64,000 bases of DNA from Eunapius fragilis (lineage: Eukaryota > Porifera > Demospongiae > Spongillida > Spongillidae). The DNA lies in contig OY811981.1 of NCBI GenBank assembly GCA_963681505.1, positions 6,554,307 through 6,618,306 on the forward strand. Direction: 5' to 3'. The translations under genes and the position numbers were made by a program. This document shows positions 24,290 through 33,900 of this stretch, piece by piece. Numbering within the stretch: the first letter of the stretch is position 1; each line of letters opens with the position of its first letter. Under the pieces are notes generated by a model, which ran no database searches, was not told where the DNA came from, and worked only from the letters and a program-made list of their open reading frames with translations.

Positions 24290-26556
24290 CTAACTATTGA
24301 GGTCTGCATACCCTGAACTACTGTCCCCAAAATACAAGCACACTGCAAGCATAGCAGTATTGGGAAACTTCCCTTTAAACAACTGCCCACCTGATCTACC
24401 AGGTCTGACCAACCACTCTGACAGTGGCAATGATCGAATGTCTGCATTAAAAGGTGCCCAACCTTCACCTTCTGACCACAGTAACGGCCAGAATGGGGCT
24501 GATTCCCAACATGGAACTACTAGTGTCCCATGGGCTTTACATGTCTCCATATGCCTTATCACTCTTGGTACAAGATAAGGGGGTGGACAACACCAGTCTA
24601 CTGTAAATGCATCTACTGCCTCTGTCCCATGGGATGCAAAGCGTGAGTTGAACCGCACCAGTTGTGCGTTATAAGATGATGCAAATCTGTCCACAGAATA
24701 TGGTCCCCACAATGCATTAAACATTGCAAACACCACAGGGTCTAGTTGCCAATCATCGTAGTCTACAATACGACTGACATAGTCGGCAAGTTGATTCTTT
24801 TCCCTGGGTATCCATTCTGGCTCTAGCCGAATGTTGTATTGTATACAAGTTTTAAACACTTTACAAGCCTCTACTTGTATGTGCAACTTAGCACTACCCA
24901 CTTGTAGAATGCGCACCACATTTTGATTATCAGTGAACCAACGTACCCTCAGATTGCTCAGCTTTTGTGCTATGGCTTCCAGTACCCTCCCCACTGCCAC
25001 TAACTCCCTCCACGTGGAGCTCTGCACAGCTTCATCAGGTAACCAATTACCCTGGGCCACATGCATACCATGCTCTACGGTGTACCCGCCATATCCAGTG
25101 TCACTAGCATCAGAGTACACACATCTCACCGCTGCAGGGCTATGCCATATAGGTTGTGAATTAAACTGATCAAAACACTCAGCCCAAAACCTTAACTCTT
25201 CCCCTGCATCCTGCGTGACGAGTAACACATCACACCATGCATGTCTAGATTCTAACAGGGCATACAATGCACGCGTTCTAAACCTGGCTACTGGGCCTAA
25301 TGCCAGACTCATGGATACAATTTTGCCAATCAGGCTAGCCACTGCCTTAGCTACCAGGCTAGATGTACCAATTGCTACCTTAAGGCTATGCTGCAATGCT
25401 TTCACTTTTCTTTCTGGGACAGAAATACTCCCTTCACTCAAGTTCAAATTGAACCCTAGCCAAACAAGCTCGTGAGTCGGCACCCATATTGACTTGGACT
25501 CATTACAAACCCAACCTGCCTTATCTAAAGTGTCCCTTACCCATGCACTAGATGCTTTTGCACTGCTCTCATTTCAAGAGGAAAAAATACTATCATCTAG
25601 ATACACAATTGCTTTAATGCCCTTACTGCACCATAAGCGGACTAAAGGACGCATCATCTTAGTGAACACATATGGAGCAGACGAAAAGCCAAATGGTAAC
25701 ACCACAATGTGTACGTAACCCCGCCCCATTCAAATCCGAGGTACTTACGATGATGCCGGGCTACATCAACATGGTGATATCCCGACTTGAGATCAATTGA
25801 AAACATCCACTCACCTTTCTCAAACATTGCCATTGCCACACGCAGATCTTCATATTTGAACTTTTGTTTCCACAGGAATCCATTAACATGTCTCTGATTC
25901 ACCACTAGTCGCTTCTTTCCTACCCCATTTCTGACTACTGATAGGGGGCTGCACACTACAGGGGTTTCCTTAGCCACTTCTATATATCCTCCTTTTTGTA
26001 ACTCCCACACTGACCCATTAACAAATTCCCTTTCCAGTAGTGCTGTACGCTGGTTAGGCCGGGAATATGGTGTAGGCAGCAAATAAAAGGGGATTATATA
26101 ACCATTTCTAACCGTATCTAATACCCATGGAGGCGCATGCAGCACCTGGTCCCAATACTCCACACAATTACGCAGTCTTCCCCTAACAGAAAATGAACCC
26201 GCCTCCCCTTCTTGCTCCTCCCAACACCTGCCCCACTGTCCCTCATCCTCACCAGCAACCATACCAGGTGTTAATTTTTTTTTTTCACATTCCCCACTGC
26301 TATGTGTCATATTCCCCATTACATCACTACTATCACACATGCTCTCATCAGCCATGTGCTTCTTTCCCTTGGCCAAGATACGCGCGGACTCCATCTGGCC
26401 TTCCCGCACCATCCGCGCCGTCTCGTTCTGCCCTTGACGCACACTTTTCAGTTCGTTTTGCAGTATCCGCGTGACGACGTCATTGCCAGATCCACTTCCG
26501 CTTGATGTGCCCGCCGTAGACCCACTTCCACTTGACGTGCTTGCCGCAGTCTCCAT
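24290..26556 (-). pseudogene. Ngaro-type reverse transcriptase / RNase H with frameshifts
   Basis: From ATG at 26556 the frame covers a Ser/Gly-rich N-terminus, then RT blocks (KKRLVVNQRHVN, WMFSIDLKSGYHH). A frameshift near 25715 moves the frame: LPFGFSSAPYVFTK and YLDD (plus positions about 25592-25603) lie in another frame. A TGA near 25577 with a further shift follows. The rest (25540-24290) holds RNase H (CVYSDASDTGYGG, then FTDNQNVV) and the element-specific C-terminal region (VDRFASSYNAQ to LVVPCWESAPFW). The motifs survive but the protein cannot be made in one piece. Confidence 0.85.
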
Positions 26557-26581
26557 TTTGTATTTCGCAGAAAGTTCACAG

Positions 26582-26743
26582 AAAGTTCACAGTCGTGCAC
26601 ATACACTTAGACTGAACTGTTAACCCCTTCCGCTCTATATATACCCCACCCACGTGGCCACCACGTGCTGTCCGACCAATTGCATTGGGAGGGAGCTTAG
26701 TTTCTGTCTAATTTAACTCCGTACAAACGACAGAAACGTGTAT
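26582..26743 (-). repeat. Ngaro terminal repeat A1
   Basis: Matches A2 at 23033-23194 over 162 bp. Marks the 5' end of the minus-strand element; the hAT-like host sequence starts at 26744. Confidence 0.9.
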
Positions 26744-27590
26744 ATTCTGAAGCTTTTCTTGAGCATGAAGATTAAGAGTGGAGAGAGTTTCGCCGATGTC
26801 TTTTGTAGTTTCGCCGATGTCTTTTGTAGTGGACGGTAGAGTATACAGTTTCTCTACCGACTGTGCATGGCAATCGCTTGATTCGTGTTTGCGAAACGCA
26901 TCAGTAGCTGCCTTCCAGTTATTGTACCCTCTAGTCAGAAAGGCTTTCTCGGCATTTTTTGAACTCATTTTGAAATCTCTGACAGCCTTAACGCAAGTAT
27001 GACAGAATACCTTGTCATCCGACTCGCTGTAATCAGTAGCTGATCCAGCGAGGGGGTCCTGGGGTCCGGACCCCCCCCCCCCCCCCCCCCCCCTCAATAA
27101 TGATGATTACGTAATTAACTGAACTTAATCACGTGCTTCGCTGGTCGTGAAAACAGAATTGATTATCGTGTTGCTCTACTGGCTGATACGTTGACACAGG
27201 CCCGTAGCCAGGAAGTTTGGTGGGGGGGATCTATAACTAAGACAGCGGAACTATACACGGTATGTTGGGGGGAGGGGGGGGGGGGGGGGGGGCGGCGCGT
27301 AGATTATTGATTATCATATGGGGCGGGCTGCGGGTCACATAACATAATAAGAGAAGCGGAACTCAGCGTCAAATGGGGGGAATCGAATGATCCCCCCGAT
27401 CCCCCCCCCCCCCACAGAATTGTACCCCGCCATCCTCATTAATTATTCATATCGGACCCCCCCCCCCCTTCCCGAATTCCTGTATCCGCCACTGGTAATG
27501 TAACCATTTTCACTTCGAAAACCAGATTGGCTGGAAGCTACGGTGCTGTTTTCCTATTTCCCTTCGCGGGAATTAAAAACCTGCGGGTTG
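26744..27590 (-). pseudogene. hAT transposase relic (TTF-type zinc finger), broken by two insertions
   Basis: Read on the minus strand without the 27034-27494 insert, the frame gives IGKQHRSFQPIWFSK, a stop (TGA), then KWLHYSESDDKVFCHTCVK and, further on, TRGYNNWKAATDAFRKHE and SSDCHAQSVEK. The CxxC, NWKxA and HExSxCH blocks are the TTF-type zinc finger typical of many hAT transposases. The frame is cut at 26743 by the Ngaro element; LQN may continue as RVILQT at 22625 downward. No catalytic domain is seen, so this is an old relic used as a landing site. Confidence 0.75.
27034..27494. mobile_element. 461-bp hAT-like non-autonomous element with 5-bp target duplication
   Basis: Left end CAGTAGCTGATCCAGCG and, on the opposite strand, right end CAGTGGCGGATACAGG followed by AATTCGGGAAGG. 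GTAAT flanks both sides (27029-27033 and 27495-27499). Removing the element and one GTAAT rejoins the zinc-finger relic in frame (HYSESDD), which proves the boundaries. Its right end closely matches the left end of the element at 11043-12147, so they are one family. A near-terminal CCGTAGCCAGGA segment at about 27209 may be a second nested insertion. Confidence 0.82.
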
Positions 27591-27901
27591 ATGGGGGGTG
27601 TCTGTTACTACAAGTAATTTTGCTTGGAATGTAGCCATTGAATACTGCGCAATGAACGATAATTACAATTACGCAATATAACCTTAATATAATAGTTATA
27701 AATGGCGTCGACAGCCAAATCTGATAGGGCTATACCCAGCCCACCCGGTTCCGCCGGCCCTGGTCTATTTATAAGAATACATGTAACCTTTGTTGTGCAA
27801 GCGATCCATTTTTTATAAAAACAGATTTTTTAAAACTTACGTTCCGTAATTATGGTATTCTATTTAATAGGTCAGCTGTATTATTAGTAGTAATCGTCGA
27901 T

Positions 27902-30900
27902 ATGGCTGCGTGCGTGGTAAGTGCTCAAGACGGCGATGACTTTGAACAAAGTACTTACGAAAGCATAGTCACCACCCACCTGTCCGTCCCGGAGCAGATT
28001 TGGAAGCAGCTGGACAAGGCCCTGAATGCAGCAGCGTCTCGAGCTGAGAAGGAGGAAGTGTTTCGCGAGTATCTTGTCAGCATCTTCGGCAAGAAGATGA
28101 GCGAATTCATGCACAGTTCTGAAGGAGACCGTCAGAAGTGGGAAGCTTCCCGTAACAAGGATTATGTGGTAGTATCCACTTTAGCGAACAAGCATGGATG
28201 CAAGCACATCTTGGAGGAATACTTTCAGTCACAGGTGGACAAGATGCAGCCAGGCTCAGGGCTCCGGATGCAACCACTTGATGAAATCATGTGTGCCAAT
28301 TGCACTCCAATGATCGAGAATGGTGTCGCTGTGTGTGAGAAGAGAGGGACGATGGTCTGTTCAGGGTGCCGCTTGGTGAAGTATTGCTCTCAGAGATGTC
28401 AGAAGGAGCATTGGCCAGCACATAAGGTTGACTGCAAGTCGAGGTATGCTGAGACGGCCTGGCTGGAGGGCAGTAAGTACGATACGACTGCAGAGGATGC
28501 CAGTACGGAACGAATGCCCCAGACTGTGGATAGACAATTCAGTTCAAATGCGATCCAGTTTCCTTCCAGTGCCGCGAGCCTTCCAACACCATGCAATGCA
28601 TGCCTGGCTGAGAGTGGGGACCTGAGTGACATGGTGTATACGATACTGAGTGTTCCAGATGGATATGAGGGCGAGATCACCCTGCATCTCAACCATGCAT
28701 CACCTTACACAGCTTTCTGCAACCTGCTGTCACTGCTAGCCATGGGCACCCTCGGAGAGTTGAGTTGCGACATGCTGATACAATTGTGGTATTCAGTCGC
28801 GATGACTGGCGAACAAATGCTGAACATCACTCAAATGTGCATGAAGTTTGTTAAGGACTCTGAGGGAGAGGTGACGAAAGGTCTGTACTGTACATCTTTG
28901 CCCAAACTGCCACAAATCACGCTCACAGTCGACCTCGAGCCGAAGCATTGGTTCAAGATGGTCACCGAGAATACTTGGCAATCACCACGGCACATTGAAA
29001 AGTGCATGGAAGATCGGCGTAAGCACTTGTTCAGTCCTCAAGGCAAACAATATGCTGTTGAGATGTTCACTGCACTGTCCTCTCACCAGAGAGTCTCGTG
29101 GGACAACTTCACACGGCTGGGCATGCTCCTCCCTCTAGGAGCACTCATTGCACACCACACTGTGCAGAACCCATTCCTGTTCGATGTTAATCATTGCTGG
29201 AGGCCAGAGAGTCAACTTGATCCTCTACAGTGCTGGTCGAGGGCTGAGATAATTGCAGCAGGGGAGGAGTTTCGGGTACCCAGCAATGATATTTACGGTG
29301 CATTGTTCTTCCTTATTCGGCAGAAGCTCTCTGAGTGCATCAGGAAGCTAACCAAGCAGAGGTTTCACATCGTAGTCACCTGCTGTGAGCCAAGTGCCCT
29401 CGTGCATAGGCTCCAACAATCCAAGACAGCGATGCACTATATCTCAGGGGTGGACGCTACACAGCTGCAGTGTTCACATTCAGACAATCAGGAACTCTCT
29501 GCCCTCAGTGTTGGGGCTCTGAAGGAGATCATTCAGGGTGCAGGCCTACCATCAGAAGGATGCCTGGTAAAGAGTGATCTCATGGCTTGTGCTGCGCCAT
29601 CCAATCCTGGTAAGGATGTTTCTGCAGTGGACACAACATTGCCACCCACAAAACAACAACCCGATGAGGCAAGCGAGTGGAGCAGGTTCATAGAGGATCG
29701 AGCAAGTCTTGATCCTCCTGATATCCTTGCTGTCTGCTATCTCGCCGAGCTTGGCGAGATGAAGTGGATGGAAAAAGGTGTGGAGATGTTGATTCCTGAA
29801 TGCCTCGCCCTCTACGGCTGGCGTCAACTGTGTTGGTTTAGTCCTGAGAATGCACTGAGTGCCTTATCACACCTGCAGCAAGCAAAAGACATGAAGAATG
29901 CCAACGGGCTCCTTTTCTGGGGTTTGGCTATGGATAGTGCATACAGAAATGCCACTGACACTCGCTCGGAAGCATGGACCTGCTACTATGAGTCTGCATG
30001 CCTCGGAAAGCATGCTGCCATTTTTAATGTCGCACATGTCTTGGCAGCTCGCGGAGATCACAAACAGGCAGTTGGGTGGTGGAAAAAGGCGAAACAGCAT
30101 GGACCTTCGTTGTTTGAGCTGTATCGCTGTTACCATCATGGCCATGGCTGCACACAAGATGTCCTGAAAGCGAGAAAATACTTGCTGCAAGCTGCTGATC
30201 AAGGCTTTGGCCCTGCATGTGCTACCTTGAGTGAGTGGTATGGTTCTGGCTGGGAGAATGTGCTTCGTAAGAACCCAGAGAAACAAGCACATTGGTGCAA
30301 GCAGGCTACCATCTCATCAGAGAAGCATCCTCTGCATATCTATACACACCTCTTGCGGAACTTACTTGGGACAACAAATGCCACTCCAGCCTGGTGGAAG
30401 TCCCTAAGAGCAATGTTGGAATTGATGAAACTGAGTAGTGGAGGAACCAAGCCTGAGGGTGCAGTGAGTGCTAAAGTAGATAACATGTTTGACACATTGA
30501 AGTTCGCTTTTGAGGGAGCAGAGAAGTTTATGATGGAAATGAATCCAACACCATCTAATGCAGGATGCATATGTGACTTTGGTTCAACTCCACCGTATCA
30601 TTCATTTCTTCTGAGAGCAGAGAGCTTAGCCCTAACATCGGATGAACGGCTGCAGCTGCAGGGCATCGTGCAGGAAATCACAGATATTCTGACCCGCAGC
30701 AGAGTGATTGACTCAGTGGAAGTATGTGGTTCATATGGGAAAGGCACTGCTGTTAGTGGTTGTGCTGACCTCGACATGGTGGCGGTGACTGTGAAATGCT
30801 TTGAGAGCGATATGTACCTGTCCCTGCAGCACCATGTAGCCACTCTACTCAAAGACAACCTCAAGGTGGATTTAACATATAAGCCATTGGCTGTATCCTT

Positions 30901-33900
30901 CACATACAAGCATGTGGAGATCGATGTGGTACTAGCCAGCCCTAACATTGAGTCCCTTTCACAGTGTTACCTTCCACCACGGCCACGCTTCTTTCGTAGG
31001 CCCTCATTATCTGTTCAAGAGTGCGCCTTCCTTCGTGCACAGCCCTCACTGTTTGGTGCTGTTGTACGACTATTGAAGAACTGGCGAGCAAGTGCAGAGC
31101 ACTGGCCTCGTCGCAGCAAGCCACGTTCCTTTTTACTGGAGCTCATTGCATTAGCAGCAGTTCAGAAAGTTGATGTCCCGCAGTTCACTGAAGAAACTGT
31201 CCGCAATGCCTTTGTCACTTCACTTGAGTTGCTACTGCAAGTAATCAATGGCGATCTGAAGCTGTACTGGGTTGACAACTACCCTGAATATACCATCGAA
31301 TTTGAGAACTATGATGGGCCAATTGTGATGGATCCCGTCGATCCCACGAACAACGTGGGTGGGCTGCTTCAGATCCAGGATTGGCGTCCCCTGAGCCAGC
31401 TGGCTGAGCAGACCCTCATTGCCATAAGAGATCACAACCTTGTGCAGAGAGTCATCCATATTACACCAACTGCTGAGCAAAGTGTGTCTGCTATCTCTCC
31501 CCGGTATAGGTTTTCGTGCTTTGTTCTCAGGGCAGAGCAGTTTATGAGAGTTGGCAATCTGGAGGAAGCACTGGATGCCCTAGCAGCTGCATCGCAGATT
31601 GACAGCTCGAACATTAAATTGCAATACATGTGGCGTAAGTGCATCATACAGCTGTTTTTCGAAGAATGTGAGGCAAAGCAATCACCATTGTCAGAAGCTG
31701 AGTTGCTCTTGAGATTGAAGGACACTGTTATGGACTCAGAACGAGTGTCAAGATTCGGGAAGGAAGGGAAGAAAATGTTTGCCCAACCAGCGAAAGCACC
31801 CGATTTCATCTCCAAGGACGTGGGCGCATGCGAGGAGATGGACACCCCATTCTCGACCTACATACATTCACGTGATGAGGATGATAGCAACTCCTCAGAA
31901 GAGGAAGACATCCCGCAGATGGTGAAGCTGTTCCCTGACCCCGGTGAAGACGAGCTCTACACTCCACAAATCACCAGTGTAGTTTGGAAATCAAAATTTA
32001 AGGATGAATTGTACCATGCATGGTTGATGTTGAGGCAACTGACCGACAAGATGCCTTCGAAAGAACAGCGAGATATGTACACGAGGGCTAGTCTTCAGTC
32101 TGTGTTGGCATATGATGCGCTTTGTGTGGGCAAGGATGTTATTGGCCTTGACCGTATGACAGCTTCCATCCTGACAACAGCTCAAACTGTACAGCAGCCT
32201 AAGTTAAATGCCCTTGCCCTCGCAGCTGCTAAGCGAGTGAAGAGAGAAGCTTCTTCAGAGATGCAGGTCTTACTTCACTGTGGCCTCAGTCTGCAAGTGG
32301 CAGCCATCATTGTCCAAGTGCACATGTATGTGATAATGCACGCATGGGCCAAGGCTAGTGAAGCTCTGAAGCCTCTTATGAAACGAGATGACTTGTGGAA
32401 TCGAGCTGATGTTTGTTATTTTATTGGGAATAGCTTGTTCTGGACACAAGATTATGAAGCAGCTATGTTGTGGCACGAACGAGGGATCACAGCAGATCCC
32501 ACCTTCCGTATGAATCTCTGGGCACTCGGGTATGCAATGATTTACGCAAAGTCAACTGTTGAAGCCGACCCAGAGCAAAGGTCACACATCATGAAGACTG
32601 CAGAGAAGCACTTGTGGCAGTACATCAAGCAAGGGGTGCCAGAAGACAGAAACCGTTGTGATGCGATGTACGAGTTGGTCAATGTGGCTATGTTTTCATT
32701 GAATTTTCTGGAGGGTCATCACAGATTGGAGATGGCTATTGAGGCAGATATCAGGCGCACTCAGATCTACAATGTACCCAGCAATAATGGTACTAAGCAG
32801 TTGCTACTGGTGTATGGAACTAGAATGGAGCAGGTAGCAAAGGTGACTGGAGATATGAAAAAAGATGATCCTGAGAAAAATCTCTTTTTTGACACTCTGC
32901 GAACAAAACTGTGTGAAAATCCCCTCCTGATTACTGTTGATCGTGCAACGCAACTGAACAATGTGTCAAGTGTAGGCTTGCATACCATGAGGAATTACTT
33001 CTCTCAGATAATAGCTACATCGTTTTGGAGTGGCGACAAATCAAAGTCTGAATTAGCTGCTAATGTTCTAAAGAATCTGACAAAATGTGAAGACAGTGAT
33101 GACAGTGTTGAGAGGGAAGATGATGTGAACAAAGAGCAAGGGGAAAAGCAGCAGAAGGGCATGCCACAGATTGTGGTGGACTGCGAAGGATATGGCTATT
33201 TTCTTTCGTTGGGGGAAGCACTCAGGAGTGATTATGTTTCCACTGGCACAGTGATTACAATGAAAGGAGGCACGTACAAGGAAAAGATAGACCTTTGCAT
33301 TAAGCACGAACACCTCACCATAAGAGCAGAGAGCAGTAAAGAGAGGGTCATTATCAAGTCGTATGATGGGATCCAAGTGGAGGCCAATCACGTTACCCTG
33401 TCAGGGTTATCAGTAGACCTTCTGAGTCCCAAGGGTCACGACGGTGTAGAAGAACTATGTGGTCACGCCATCCATGTACGAACAGGCACAGCTGTGGTGC
33501 TGGAAAACTGCAGTGCTACTAGTGCGACAGGTGCAGCAATCTGTGTAGGGGACAGGGTGTGCTCTGGTGAGACCGAGGTCACTATGGTGATGTGCAACGC
33601 AAGATCGAGTGTCAGCAATGCTATCCTTTGCGCGGGTTCACACACCCAACTGCAGCTGCAACAGTGCGATGCCAGTCACTCCAGGAACGGGCTGGAGGTG
33701 CGAATGGGAGCCACGGCTTTTGTGAGAAGCTCACAGTTTTCTTGCAACAAGAATTTTGGCCTGTTTGTATGGCAGCATGCGAATGCAAAGACAGTTGTTG
33801 GGCCAGATAATGTTATCCAGGACAATCAAGGCTCAGGAGCCATGCTGGCAGCACGGGGCATCGTCTTTCATCATAACAAGGTCACTGGGAATAAGCGATT

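Larger units (their letters stand above)
22626..26743 (-). mobile_element. Ngaro-type tyrosine-recombinase retrotransposon with split direct repeats
   Basis: Read on the minus strand: A1 (26743-26582), RT/RNase H, a 40-bp minisatellite, tyrosine recombinase, B1 (23310-23195), A2 (23194-23033), about 290 bp, and B2 (22741-22626). A1/A2 and B1/B2 are near-identical direct repeats and B1 abuts A2, the layout described for Ngaro/PAT elements. No target duplication is apparent, as expected for recombinase-mediated integration. A TATATATA-type promoter motif lies in each A repeat. The ORFs carry stops and frameshifts, and the recombinase lacks its C-terminal half. Right flank (from 26744) is an hAT transposase relic; its frame may continue at the left flank. 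Confidence 0.85.
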
